NCBI RefSeq assembly: GCF_021869535.1
Contig: NW_026262593.1
Coordinates: 56,967,318-57,031,317, forward strand
DNA from: Mytilus californianus
Lineage: Eukaryota > Mollusca > Bivalvia > Mytilida > Mytilidae
DNA: 64,000 nucleotides
Direction: 5' to 3'
The notes below the pieces were generated by a model, which was not told the DNA's origin, made no database searches, and was given only the letters and a program-made list of their open reading frames with translations. The position numbers were made by a program, and so were the translations under genes. Positions 44,260 through 56,935 of the stretch are shown one piece after another (position 1 is the stretch's first letter; each line of letters starts with the position of its first letter).

Positions 44260-46552
44260 CTATCTATAATTTGGAACCAAGATAAAACAATTGTATTTGA
44301 AAACATTATTACTTTAAATACATATGTACTTGCTTTTAATTTCGTGTATCATTATTATACTTTCCGAACCATAGATATATTTTTAGTATTTGTTGGTAAT
44401 TGTCACCTATATAGTTTGGAAAATGAGAAACGACTCACGAAACTAATGTTCACTGTATAGATATTCCGTGGGTTAATTTTAAGCTTAACACGTAAACTTA
44501 ATGAGACTATATGAAATTATACAACAAGTGTAAACAATATGTTATTGTGATACTAATGTATATTGCAAGGAACGTAGCAATATTCATCAATATTTGTTGC
44601 TGTGTTTTTGTTTGTTTGTTTTTTTGTTCATAAGTTTTCTTTTTGTTATTTGTTTTATTTGTTCGAATTATAATTTATTCCTATTGATCTTTTTTTTTTA
44701 ATTGTATTTACCTTATATATAACAAGACTATTTTTTTAAATTTTTTTTATTTCATTTGTTAAATATATATAATCATCGGATATATATTGAAATCATTTTT
44801 TCTGCTGTTTTATATGATAATATCGCTTAATTTAGACTTTTGATTTAGTAACTAAATATCTAGTTTACTTTATACTGTTCTAAACAAGACTTTTTTGTTG
44901 AATAAACTGAATGTGACTTTTTTCCTCTGTAATACTGGTTATTTCAAGCATTTTTGTCAAGTTTGTCATAATCAGTTCAATAGTTTAAGAAAAATTTGGT
45001 ATACTGTAATCTACAGCGATTCGAGCAAAATTTCTTCGAAAAATCCAAATCAAGCCGCATCATGATAGAATATAGTGGAACCAATAAATGATCAATTTTT
45101 ATCTCATCTGCCTACAAATAGTTGAACATGATACAAAAGATGACTTTAGGATGATAAATACCACTAATGGACCTCGTTGTCTTCATTATAAGGTCTCTTT
45201 TTGTCCATTTATACATCTCTTTTCCTAAAAATTACAACTTTTTAGGTCAATAAATTAAAATGTTGGGGTAACTTTCACTTATTTATGATAGAAATGTTAT
45301 GATAAATGAGTAATTGAAGTATTCAAGCTGAATGAACTATCCATATAATAGTTTACTGTCTCCAAGGAGGTTTGAATAAGTTCTTACGTAAACCTTGAAT
45401 TTACGTCGCGTTCCAGAGAGGGACATTAAAAGCTTCTTTTTTAGTGAATAATTTGTTGTTACTGCTTTAAAAATATTGCATTTACTTATAACTTTATTTT
45501 TATTAAATTATTATTTAGGATTAAAATCTAATATAAGATCAGAATATAAGAAATAAGAGAAAAGGCTCCCCAAAACACTGTGTATAGCTTGCTCTGTCTA
45601 CTAAATTTCATGGTATAGTCCTATTTCAAGGAAATTTTCTCATAAAATGTGTTTTTGAGACTAAATCCACCCAGAATATTTAATTTTTTGAAATATTTTA
45701 CTTAAATAGCAAGAAATTTTAACAAATCAGAGTACCCAGAAGGTCAAATTTGCATGTGCAGCTTCCCATATTAAGAGTAATACCACCATTGATTTTCCAC
45801 TATTAGTCTTTGTTAAATTTGCATTTTTCAAATAATTGTGCAGAATTATCTTTGTTTCCAAAAAATAAATACTTGACATGAGTAAAGTTATATCCTGTCC
45901 AGTACTTTAGTAACCATGTAACCTCAAGTTTCCAAAATATTCTATAGAAACCCCAAATTAAAAAATTATGGTGCTTTGAAATACCCAAGATATATATTTA
46001 TGATCCAGAAATTTTTAACTGCAATGAAATGTAGGATTAATTACCTACAACTGTCAAATTCAAGGGAATATTTTTTCGACCCTTTTTTTTATGCAACCGG
46101 ATGTGCGTACTATGATTTGGTGGTATTACATCTCAGTATATCAAAATATTCTATTAAACGATGACATGAAAACATCGATTATAACTTGAAAACTACAAAT
46201 AGTTAAAACTCACTGGTTCCAGTTGATGTTCAAAATAAGACCCTAGAAATATGCATCTAATATAAAAAAAAGAAACAAATAGCTGCTTGTATTTCATTTT
46301 TATATATTCAATACGAAGTACTACTGCATATGCCTTTGATATGTAACGAGAAAAATACATATTTTTTAAATAATTAGTAACAAAAAGGAAAAAGTAGTTC
46401 TTTCGGTCTACATTTTTGCTCCTTCGTAGCTTATATATGTATACCTACTTATTTACGACATATTATAACAAAAGTACATACTTTTTTAGTAGAAATGATC
46501 ACAGATCTAGAATATTTACAAGAATTAAGTTTACATTTTTTTAAATAAACCC

Positions 46553-46555
<3 letters not shown>
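44260..46555. other. Intergenic, no feature seen
   Basis: Very AT-rich with oligo-T runs. No repeat shared with the rest of the window and no coding signal. Confidence 0.5.

Positions 46556-46605
<50 letters not shown>
46556..46605 (+). repeat. (GA)n microsatellite
   Basis: About 23 GA units after CCGAGTGAGAGA. It is followed by GC-richer sequence with TCCATCCGTC motifs (46606-46750) like those of a dispersed repeat. Confidence 0.9.
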
Positions 46606-46606
<1 letters not shown>

Positions 46607-46867
46607 ATTTATATGCCCCCGCCGCTAGGCAAATGTCGCATTTAGTTTCACCCTTGATCGTCTGTCCATCCGTCTGTTAATTTTTTTCCGTTGGTCAATC
46701 CGTCCATCTATTATCCGTCGGTACTTCCATCCGTCCCAAAAGTATTTTCACATATTATAAGCAAGCCTAAGCGGGTGCAATTGTGTCCTCAGACACATTC
46801 TGTTTTTTTAATTTTTATATATATATATACTTTTTATTATGCCTACAACGGCTATAATTAAGGGTAC

Positions 46868-47437
46868 ATGTTTTGTGTAAAATTTTACATCAATTGTATG
46901 CATATTTACATTAAATCATTGTGTGTTTATTGTTTCTTTAGTATATTTTGTTTCACATATATAATAGATCACGGACAACCTTTACAAACTGTTTTCTTAA
47001 TTGTTTTAGTACATTGTACTATTGCTACACTCTGGTTTTTAGTCATAAATTCAAAAAATCCCTCATCAAGCCGCTATCTTTTTAATATCGATGATTTGAA
47101 GAAAATCCCTCTTCTTTTTCACTGTTGTTATTTATTATATCTGTATTTCTCCTATCTTACTACCGTTTTTTTTCCTGCAAAATTGATGTTTCATTGCAAA
47201 AATCAAAGTTCTCTCATGCAATATTGCGTCATTAAAATAATAATTTTTGTTGTGCATCAGGATTTATGGCATTTAAAAAAACATTTGAAGAATTTTTCAC
47301 AAAGGACCTTTATAAAAAGAATTTCTCAAATAGGTTGCATGTCCATTTTAGTAGTAGTAAAAAATTGTAAAGGTTTTCATAGCAATGTTAACTATCCATT
47401 TTTAGCCCTAAATGCGCATTATGGTGATTTGTATTGA
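46868..47437 (+). CDS. Unrecognised open frame, 189 codons
   Basis: One uninterrupted frame from an ATG at 46868 to TGA at 47437. In sequence of this AT content 189 codons is long. The product is rich in F, C, Y, I and L, with hydrophobic stretches such as TVFLIVLVHCTIATLWFLVI and a basic middle (WHLKKHLKNFSQRTFIKRIS). No family recognised, no splice or promoter evidence. It may be a chance frame, or a fragment of a mobile element, since it sits between two dispersed repeats. Confidence 0.2.
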   Translation: MFCVKFYINCMHIYIKSLCVYCFFSIFCFTYIIDHGQPLQTVFLIVLVHCTIATLWFLVINSKNPSSSRYLFNIDDLKKIPLLFHCCYLLYLYFSYLTTVFFPAKLMFHCKNQSSLMQYCVIKIIIFVVHQDLWHLKKHLKNFSQRTFIKRISQIGCMSILVVVKNCKGFHSNVNYPFLALNAHYGDLY

Positions 47438-47494
47438 GGAATTACATATTAAAAAGTAAAATTACAAAAATACTAAACTCCGAGGAAAATTCAA

Positions 47495-47640
47495 AACGGA
47501 AAGTCCCTAATCAAATGGAAAAATCAAAAGCTCAAACACATCAAACGAATGGACAGCAACTGTCATAATCCTGCCTTGGTACAGGCATTTTCTTATGTAG
47601 AAAATAGTAGATTGAACCTGGCTTTATAGCTAGCTATTAT
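47495..47640 (-). repeat. Dispersed mussel repeat, tail family T
   Basis: CAAACGAATGGACAGCAACT, CCTTGGTACAGGCATTTTCT and ACCTGGCTTTATAGCTAGCT: inverted copy of 2130-2265 extended by TCAAAAGCTCAAACACATCA. Confidence 0.75.
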
Positions 47641-47644
47641 TGAT

Positions 47645-48830
47645 TAAAAGGTTAAAGGAAGCTAAATGTTATCCAATGAGAGGAACGATCTCATTTCCAA
47701 TTCGCGCATCAAGGGTTTTTTGAGTGAATTTTAACATGTACTCTTGTCATCATTCTTTTAATTAAAGGTATGGTAAGGCTATTTTATTTAGCATACTATT
47801 TTAGGAAAGACACAAAAAAACACTTAATTGTGTGCAGATAAAATCAATATATTATTTAAATGTTGTCTTAAATCTTTACTTTCAACCTCCAGGTATCTAA
47901 TTTTTAAAACTTATAATCATATCCGTTTGAACTATTACCAAAAAGCAGATTTCAATATCACCCTTCCAAATAGATATTGGGTTGAAAGATGGTGCATACC
48001 AAGATGTTTACAAGATTCAATGTGTTTCTAGCTAAAGTCTGGATGATCGATATTCCAATATGTACTTATTGTTATAATCCTCTAGAAGCAATATGTTACG
48101 AGTAATCATAATGAGCAAGACGTGTATTTACTTACTGAATGAAGATAGGTCGAATATAGACCTTATGTCCATTCATTTCCAGGTCCATCTCGTAATTTAA
48201 ACAAAATTCATAGGATACATGTTGTATCTCTTCCATTACAATTTCTAATTAGTAGAACACTTTTTTATCTCAGTTTTTCTCATGTTGTATTTTAATTAAC
48301 TGAGTGAGAACGTACTATTTGCATTATGTATGCTATTGTTTTATCCGTCTATAAAACAATAACGAACGGTGATGGTTAAGTACTGAGACCAATTGCAATA
48401 CCACCAACTGTTGCCGTTCTTTTCCCAGTTCAGTATCGTAGTGATTTGTTGACTTAACCTAGATCTTAAGAAAAAGAAAAACTTTGACATAATATGGAGT
48501 ATTTTTACATGTGATAAGCGATTTTGTTACCAGTTAGCATAAGTTTCTTCACGGTTGACATTTAACAGGTACATATTGACATTTTGATATTCCTCACATC
48601 AAAGATGTTGTTATTTCACATTCCTAATTTGAAACTTCTCACTTCAAATTTGACGTCGACGTTGGAATAGTGAAATTCCTATTTGAATTGATAAATGTCA
48701 ATTTTTATGTTATGATGAGAACTATTAAGCTAGAAATGAGTAATGTAAACAACTGAATGTCCTTTTTGGTGTTTGGTGATAGCCATTCAGAAATCACCGA
48801 TTAATACCACACGTGAGTTCCGTCCTGAAG
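47645..48830. other. Intergenic, no clear feature
   Basis: AT-rich. Around 48550-48680 short TTTGA/TCAAA and ACGTCGACGT palindromic pieces are seen. The 67-codon frame at 47828 has no recognised family. Confidence 0.4.
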
Positions 48831-48838
48831 AAGAATAT

Positions 48839-49150
48839 TTAAACCAAGTAAAAGAGGGACGAAATATACCAGAGGGACAGTCAAACTCATAGATCGAAAA
48901 CAAACTGACAACGTCATGGCCAAAAATAAAAAGACAAACAGGCAAATAATAGTACAGATGACACAACATAGAAAACTAAAGACTAAGCAACACGAACCCC
49001 ACCAAAAACTGGGGGTGATCTCAGGTGCTCCGGAAGGGTAAGCAGATCCTGCTCCACATGTGGCACCCGTCGAGTTGCTTATGTTATTACAAATCCAGTA
49101 AATAGTCTAATTCAGTAAGTCACATTCGTGAACAGGGAAGGGTATTGTAG
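48839..49150 (-). mobile_element. 3' untranslated end of Penelope-like copy 3
   Basis: Directly downstream (on the minus strand) of the reverse-transcriptase stop at 49151. It is the reference for the short fragments at 5699-5945, 19086-19300, 26146-26222 and 33884-34062, and so ties those dispersed pieces to this retroelement. Confidence 0.75.
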
Positions 49151-50345
49151 TTACGACATAAGGAACATATCCGATATCATCTGTGAAACGCTTATTCCAT
49201 AACGGTCAACCAACTCGTGTTGGCGTCCATAACATTTACGAAGGGATGACTTCAACTTCACCATTTGGAACTCTTAGTTTAATAGCTTCCTTGTGCGCAG
49301 CAATCCTCTATCAAGGAAATCATGATAGGAAACACAAGCCCGGGAATATCGTATCAATTGGGAGATATATACTCCGTATGCAGGCGCTGCTGGAATGTTG
49401 CTACATAGAAATGGAAAGTTCACAATTGGGAAGCTGAAATCATCTCTTTTGTCGTAAAGTTTTGTTTTCAACCGACCCTCATTGTCAATTTCTAGATGTA
49501 ATTCAAGATATGAGGCAGACTTAACTGTATCTGTAGTATCCTTTATCTCTAGTTCGATGGGATAGATTCGTTCAACATAGTCACCAAGATTTGTATTATT
49601 TAGTGAGAGAACATCATCTATATAGCGGAACGTAGAGTTAAAGGATATTGCTAACTTCTTATCTCTCTTCCTAAGAAGCTCCTGTATGAAGTCAGCCTCA
49701 TAATAATAAAGAAACAAGTCGGCAAGAAGAGGGGCACAATTGGTTCCCATTGGAATTCCGACAGTCGGTTGAAAAACACGTCCTCCAAACGTAACAAATA
49801 TGTTGTCAATCAAGAAATCAAGCATCTTGATAATGTCAGTTTCAGAGAATTTTTTGTTTGAATCAGAGTTATTCTTTACAAAGTAGGATTTATCCCTCCC
49901 CAAGACAAGATACTTGTATCTACGTTCGCCATTCTTTTTAATGAAACAAAGTAATACCAACTCTTTCAATTTGTCTTTAGTTTGGAATGGGGAATACTTG
50001 TGTAAAGTGTAGAAAAGTCAAATGTTTTAATACTATTGCAAGATGAGAGAGTCTTAGATTGTATGTACTCTAAAAGATCTTGGGAATTTTTTAGTATCCA
50101 CATCTGATTCACGGCACCTCTAGAATAGGCAGTTTCACAATAACTTTGGAGCCCGGCTTTGATTGCTGATAAAATAGATGTTAATAATTTAGAAAGAGGT
50201 TTCGTGGAGCACTTGGAAGACCCAGCAATATACCGTTGTTTGTAAGGACACTTATGTAGTTTAGGTATCCAATACAGTGATGGAAGATCCAGTTCTTCGT
50301 CTTTGGTTGAAATTCCAAAGGAACATAGAACAGACCTATGATTAT
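49151..50345 (-). pseudogene. Penelope-like reverse transcriptase, copy 3 (best preserved)
   Basis: Read from about 50345 downwards: LPSLYWIPKLHKCPYKQRYI, then motif A FDFSTLYTSIPHSKLK, then after a 1-bp frame loss near 49975 an open frame of 231 codons (49274-49969). That frame holds FGGRVFQPTVGIPMGTN, LYYYEADFIQELL, the active-site block FRYIDDVLSLNN, LYDKRDDF and YISQLIRYSRAC. A TAA then interrupts LLN*EF at 49274, and the same frame continues through VKLKSSLRKCYGRQHELVDR to TAA at 49151-49153. The FDFSTLYTSIP and IPKLHK blocks are typical of Penelope-like reverse transcriptases. I see no endonuclease domain in the preserved part. One frameshift and one stop make it inactive, but recently so. 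Confidence 0.85.
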
Positions 50346-50454
50346 CTAAAACTAATACATGTATATATATTTTCTAGCTTAATGTAGTTTGAAGTGAATT
50401 CCTTACCCTAATGTCAATCTCTATTACTGATAAATTAGTTTGACATGAATCATC

Positions 50455-50455
50455 A

Positions 50456-50491
<36 letters not shown>

Positions 50492-50575
50492 CGTCCGTCC
50501 GTCCGTCCGTCCGTCCGTCCGTTCGTCTGTCTGTCTGTTTGTCTCTCTGCCTATCTGTTTCTCTGTCCGTCCGTC
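50455..50575 (+). repeat. (GTCT)n and (GTCC)n microsatellite
   Basis: Tetranucleotide runs CTGT and CCGT, followed by a degenerate tail; the next block (ACTTCGTATCCGGTATAAAA) resembles a dispersed mussel repeat. The minus-strand 73-codon frame with TDGRTDGR is a by-product. Confidence 0.85.
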
Positions 50576-50709
50576 ACACTTCGTATCCGGTATAAAACTG
50601 TTGAACCGATGAATCATGTTTGATCTAACATGGAATGCAGATTCATCATAGGCTGGAGATGTATCATATACCAAATTAAGATCAATTTGACGTTAACCTG
50701 ACTTTGACC

Positions 50710-51535
50710 TTTGACCCCTATTACGATAAATTCTTGTCCAATTCGTGACGGGTTGTACCGCAAAACTTGTAATGCAGTTTTACTTTTAGCTAATACCTTT
50801 TACACATATTATAGTAGAAATTTTTATACAGTAGAACTAAGATTGACCAAAGCTGGTATGCTGATACATTATGGGATGGGTATGCGTCATGTATCAAATT
50901 CAAGTAACTATGCCCATTGGTAGTAATTTATTGTCTGATTCATAGTGTTGGCATAACTTTTGTACCATAGAACTACTAGTATTGAATAAGCTCATTACAT
51001 TTACATCACTGCAGGGTGTACTTAACAAATTGTCTAACTCCTTTGATGTTATCATTGCAAACATATGGTATTGCAGTACCTAGTTCCCTTAACCAGAAAT
51101 TTTCTCTATCTTTCCGGAAAAGTGTACTTATTATAGGGCTTTTGGTGAGATGATAAATTTCTCGATGATGCTTACATTCATATATAATGAAATATCATGG
51201 TCCGGTTGTTTCAAATGGATATAATTTAAAGAATCATTAATTGCGGATCTTCATTATCAGACTGGTGTTGTATCATCCTTTTACGCAAAGGTTGTCGAGT
51301 TTCACCAACATTAAGTAGCCCACACAAAGTTTATTTCCGTAAACGACATTGTCTACGGATCAAAGTGGGTTTACAAACTTCACTAATACTTGTTTTTGAA
51401 TTGGAACAGAATATATCACCACGACATGAGCAATACGAGAGTCTGTGCGAGGTAGTCCCCTCCCATGTATTCGAACAACGTCATTAGTATCAATATATTC
51501 ACAAGCTCATTAACCAGATTGATCAATTCATTCGC
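50710..51535. other. Intergenic, no clear feature
   Basis: Near 51250-51500, TTTACGCAAAGGTTGTCGAG and TTTGTTTCCGTAAACGAC-like sequence might be degraded reverse-transcriptase sequence. I cannot establish a frame. Confidence 0.3.
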
Positions 51536-51540
51536 TGTTG

Positions 51541-52530
51541 AGTTGCTCTCTCCGTTCGGTGTACAATTAAAACGGATAACATGACGACAACCATACTGCT
51601 CTTAGTAATCAAAATCTTCGCCTTTATTTTAGATCTTCTTATTTAATTTATATGTACCGAATAAGCATAAAGTCATAGTTGCTTGCATGGTTTTGTCTAT
51701 CTCTTTATGTATAAAGAAACGTCCCACCACCATTTTTTTTATATTTTTTGTTTGTATCACAATTTGGATATTTAGAACTTCCTACAATGTGCGAAAGGCG
51801 TTTTCGAATATTTTTTCTATTGAGTATGTTCTTTCCTTATCTATACGCCTACAAGCCTTTCTATCTCATTCAAACCAATTTTTGCACTAACTGAATTATG
51901 ATTAATAAATTTAAAGTGAGCTAATTTTACGTATGGCGTTTGATTTACAACTTATTTTTTTTTTGGACAAGAATGATGTCTATTTAAGCTTTTGTACGAT
52001 GTACTGGTCCCATTAAAGGTAAACATTCTTGCTTCAGGATTTAAAGTTATTCAAGCGTCGCATGAATTGTTTCATAAAGTGATATTTTTTATATGCCAAA
52101 ACCTATGTCATAACGATAATGGTCAGGATCTCCACAAGATCCTTAGCTTTTTAGATGCACAAATAGTTTTCCCTCAAAATTAATGGAAAACCAAACTTGT
52201 TTTAATTATCCATTGAAATGGGTTTGAAAAAAAACCCACATGTTCTATATTATTATAGTTGATATAGTTTTAAGGATTCATGCATTTAAGAGACAAGTTT
52301 ATGATTCTTTTGAACGCTTCATCAAAATTTCAGAAATAATCAGCCTTATTATATTTATGACATTGGGTAAAAGTTAACTAAATGTTTTAGTCGCCAATAA
52401 AGCAAGCATAAAGAGATTTTTTAAAACTGCAATTCCGCGTGCAATCGCTCCAACTATTTTTTTCTTTTCTTTTTAATTGTTCAATTGCAGCTGTACACGA
52501 ATTCGTTTCAGGTATATTATATCGTTATTT
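51541..52530 (+). repeat. Large inverted repeat A, left arm
   Basis: Pairs inverted with 56936-57910. Anchors include GATAACATGACGACAACCAT / GTATGGTTGTCGTGATATTA and TGATGTCTATTTAAGCTTTT / AAGCTTAAATAGACATCA. Similarity persists across the whole arm with small indels. The centre lies near 54,727. Confidence 0.85.
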
Positions 52531-52539
52531 CTATTACTT

Positions 52540-54690
52540 TACCATTGACACACTCCTTTACGTTTCTCTTAAAAACATAATTAATGTATAAAAATTTAAT
52601 GTTTGCTATCATGGTTATTTCAAAAAACGTCATATAAATTTAAAACAAATAATATTCAAGTTATCATTTTTTCCTTCATTTTCGACGAAAAAACTTTCAT
52701 TTTACAATAACAATTGTCGGGTTATATGTATAAGATTATATACATTTTGACGGGTGTGTATTGCATCGTCGTATGTATCATATGTTTATTAACAATTCAA
52801 ATAATAAAAAATTGTTTTAAATGGTATGCTATTCATTACAACAAACATGTTGAGAATCATAGGACTTTAACCCTCGTATTTGACATTATCGCACTTACTG
52901 AATTCATAATCGAACTGTCACATGACCCACTTCTGGTATTCACTATTCATAGTTCGGTAGTATTTTTGCTTACTCGGTCGTTTGAAATCGTGAATCCCTT
53001 CGCATGCACCATTAACGTATAATCAATTTAAATATTAGGTTTAAAGTGTTTTTTATACTATGAGATTATTTCGATATAACACTACATTTAACATACACAA
53101 AGACATATAATATCTACAGAAACATACAAATAAAACACTAAAAATCGTAATGCATTTCAGAAATAGATCATGCAGATATAGCAAATCGGTATACTGACCA
53201 AAATAGTATAAAAAGTAAAATAGTAAAATGACATTGTTTCTGTAGTTTATGATATATCATATTTGTAACTTGAATACAAACCTAGCATCAACATTTATCA
53301 AATTGAATATTCAAAGTTCTGTGTCCTTAGAAATTTACTACAATTAAGAAACTTATCTCTGCTCACGTGTATTGAGCTTTCAGATATATCAGATGTATTT
53401 TGGTTTAATTGTAATGCAATATCCGGATAATCTTTGATAGTTTATTAAACAGTTGGTTAATGTTCCCAGACTCGGTACAAAAGCTTGTTGAGCTTTGATC
53501 CCAGTTAAATCATTTTGACGTATTGTTTGATGATTATTAACATGATGAGAGTAGTTTCACACATGAATCAGTGCAATAATATTTGTATTTTTTAAGTACG
53601 AACCACTGATAATGGCTCATTAGAATAGTCATTTATTTATGCATAATCGATTCGAGATAAAAGTAAAATCTGGTCTACGAAGACCTATCCAGAAATGATG
53701 AGATCAGAAGACGTCAAATTGAATCTCTGAAATTATATGCTTGGTATGCTTTCAGTCGTTCTTTAACGAAAACAAATTTAATAGTAGTCAAAAGCAACAG
53801 TTCTCCATTCTTATTTTCATCCCGGTTGCTATTTTTATTTTGCAGAGCTTCAACCATGAAGACTTTTGCGTTTAATGATATAGTTTGTGTGTATGCTTTA
53901 ATATGACATTTATCCTACATTACAATGTTAAGCGCAAAACATACATCAAGAGGGCAATAATCGATATGATCAAAGATCTGCAATTAAAAACAAACTATCA
54001 ACTACATACACTTCGCATAGAAGTAACAGCAAAACAGGAAAAAAAGTCAGCAATGTTATGTGTTCGAAATTTTAATACAAAGTTTCAGCGGTTAGGGAAT
54101 TAATTTATTTAATGATTGAACAGGAACAATCAATATGACTATAAGTACTTTATATTGCTATATATGAAAATAAACTCACCATAGATACCAGGATTGAAAT
54201 TTTATATTATACGCCAGACGCGCGTTTCGTCTACAAAAGACTCATCAGTGACGCTCAAGAAACCAAGAGGGTTTAAATGAGAGAGAGAGAGAGAGAGAGA
54301 GTTTTGACATTCCACAAAAACCATTCATTTGCACACTATAAGGGGTATTGTAGGTTAACTTGTTATTAACAAAGCACATTATGTAGCAACACACTAGCTA
54401 TTGTCATGCAGTAAATGGCAAATAAGATTAAAAAAGAAACTTGATATTCTTTTTGAATACCTTTCCAGATTGAATTCGGTCAGGTGTTTTGAATATGTTA
54501 AATAATAAGTCGTGTTTCTTAAAAGCAGAAGATACATCATTTCGTGGAAATATATAGATACGAACCATCATTCATTTTTTACAATAGGTGCCCAACTTGC
54601 ATACTTTTATAAAATGTTCATTGTTACTGGTAAAACTGTCTAACAAGTAGTAAATGTAAGTACGAACCCTATTATTATCATGTTTTCATT
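52540..54690 (+). repeat. Duplicated block C, copy 1
   Basis: Direct counterpart of 62560-63670. CTCCTTTACGTTTCTCTTAA, TATACTATGAGATTATTTCG and ATTTCGTGGAAATATA recur in order at matching spacing after small indels. The 102-codon membrane-like frame at 52714-53022 (non-ATG start) is not kept open in copy 2, so it is unlikely to be a gene. Confidence 0.75.
54195..54302 (-). repeat. Short bivalve-type repeat plus (GA)n
   Basis: ACGCCAGACGCGCGTTTCGT then CTACAAAAGACTCATCAGTG, inverted relative to 3315-3375, followed by an 11-unit GA run at 54280-54302. It is missing from block C copy 2, so it inserted after the duplication. Confidence 0.7.
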
Positions 54691-54765
54691 TTTGCCTATT
54701 ATTATGAAAAGGTTTAATAGATAGAAAGAAATTGTTTAAATTTTAAGTTTTGTTTAACTTCATTT

Positions 54766-55690
54766 CTAGCCTACCTAGTCGAAAAGCCAAGTTAGATTTT
54801 CTCATCATTGGCGTCCATCGTCCGTTGTCGTCCGTCTTAGTCGTAGTAGTCCGTCATCGTTGAATTTTACAAAAAGCTTCTCCTCTGAAACTACTGGGAC
54901 AAATGTACTCAAACTTGACCACAATCAGTATTGGGCTATCTGATTCAAAAGATGTGTCCAATGAACCCGTCTGCCAAACAAAATTGCCCACATGGCTAAA
55001 AATAGAAGTAAGAGGAAAACTGTAAGTTTTGTTTTGATCTTGAAAACCGTTATGAATAGAGGCAATCAGACAAACGAAGAAATTTTGAGAGATTTACTGC
55101 TGTGTATTTTCGTCAAAATTGCGAGACAACTTTTTGCAAGAGTTAATGCCCTTAAATATAGAATTTAATCATTTTTCATTCCATTTTTGTCTATTATCAT
55201 GAACACATTAATAGACAGAGAGAAGCTGTATTCAGCGAATGCGACCAGCAAGACAAGATCTACAAATGAGTTTATATGATCAAAATTGTCAGATGACTCC
55301 TTATTGGAGTGATTGCCCTTTAATGATAATTTTTAAGATTTTTATTGGGTTTTTTTTTTTTTAATATCTCCCAAAAATGTTTTCCTCTGAAACTACTAGT
55401 ACTACGGCAAAATTTACGACACTACAAGTATGTCTATCATCTTGAATAGAGAACATTTAACAGGGTCCAAAATAATGAGAAAGTTGAGATCCATATGCTT
55501 CCCGTTTACGCCAAAAAGTGTCAAACGACTTCTTATGGGAGTTATTATCCCCAAATGTCAACTTTTTTGTCAATCATTTTGAAAATTATAATAGTTACAT
55601 ACAAAGAAACTTGTATTAGAAAATGTGGTTGACATTACAAGGTTTTTGCCATTTATTGTACATGAAATATATAATAGATAAATAAAAAGT
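54766..55690 (+). repeat. Copy of the 28843-29706 element
   Basis: Begins CTAGCCTACCTAGTCG, then GTCC/GTCGTC minisatellite-like sequence, then CTCCTCTGAAACTACTGGGA, GATGTGTCCAATGAACCCGT and CCCACATGGCTAAAAATAGA. It sits close to the centre of inverted repeat A. Confidence 0.65.
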
Positions 55691-56345
55691 TAAATGATAT
55701 TAATATCACAATGGTGGGTATAATGCTATCACACATATATGTAAGTGCCATTGTCACTTATGTATTAAATACTTCTCTTTTCGTTTGTACGTATTCAATG
55801 TGTTAATTGCAGGTTACAATGCTGTAAAAAGAGACAATGCAATTTCCCACGAGAATACCCTTTACGGTTAAAATTGTACCACTTTTACTATGAATTTTCA
55901 CAAAAAAATATATCCTAGAATAGAAAGATCATAAATTATGCACTTTTTTTTTCAAATGTCAAAAAAGAGCTATGCGGCATATTTTCAACATTTAGATGCC
56001 CCGACATTCTAAGGGTTCAAACTTATACTAAAATTCTGTACTACCCCTCACTTCACTTTGGATCTTCTACAGATTTCAATTGACCGCTTTGCATGTGTAT
56101 ATTTACTGGTAACATTTCTAAATTATGTCTTTACGAGATGATAAATAGAGATCATATCTTGGAACCAGAAGGTAAACAATAAAAAATATCTATGAATATT
56201 ATATATCTCCCTAAATAGTCGGGGTTTGTGAAACAGCTGTATTTACAAAATGCAGCTTGTACGTGGAATTTTTCTTTTGTGGGGAATATTTCCCTTCGAA
56301 ATTCCTTATTATCGATTGAAGTAGATGTGTTACATAATACAATGT

Positions 56346-56935
56346 AAAGAATTGTTAACGAGAAAATTATGACCTAATTTATGAAAAAAAAAACATTAAA
56401 AAAAAACAAATATGATAAACAGTAATGAACTACTGAATTACATGCTACCGACTTGAAATAGGCACAAATGAAGTGTTGTAATGTTAAAAATGTTGGTGAT
56501 CATCAACATAATCTTAACGGTAACGGTAAGACTTATTAAAGGTTATCAATAGTCGTTTTTAAATATTTCAAATGCTAAGGCAATGATGCGTGATATCAAT
56601 ATTTTTAAAACATTTAAAAAGCCTGGTTTCCTTGAACTCTTTAGTTTTAAGGGTTAAATCTAATGTTAACCAATACATATAGGTAAGAAGAAGTCTATAC
56701 CAGGAAATTCATTAATCTTTAGAAATAGAAATGGGATTGGTTGTAAGAATAACTTACATATTTTAAATAGTTGTATTTCAGTGGCATTGAAATTTATGTA
56801 AATGGCTTGTTTATCAAGTGTCAATAAAAGCGCGATGAACTGTTTTGCCCTTCTAGAGTAAATAAACCGTTTATGTAGGCAGCCAAATATAAATGAATGC
56901 CTTCATATTTAAAACCAAATTGACTAAAAAGGCCC
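56346..56935 (+). repeat. Block X, copy 1
   Basis: Inverted and near identical to 60218-60797: AAGCGCGATGAACTGTTTTG / CAAAACAGTTCATCGCGCTT and GAATTGTTAACGAGAAAATT / AATTTTCTCGTTAACAATTC. It joins inverted repeat A at about 56936. Confidence 0.85.

Noticed and set aside
50453-50674. Minus-strand frame with TDGRTDGR repeats
   Set aside because: It is translation of a tetranucleotide microsatellite.
52714-53022. 102-residue membrane-like frame
   Set aside because: It has a non-ATG start and the duplicated copy at 62700-63000 is broken by stops and frame changes, so there is no sign of selection on the protein.
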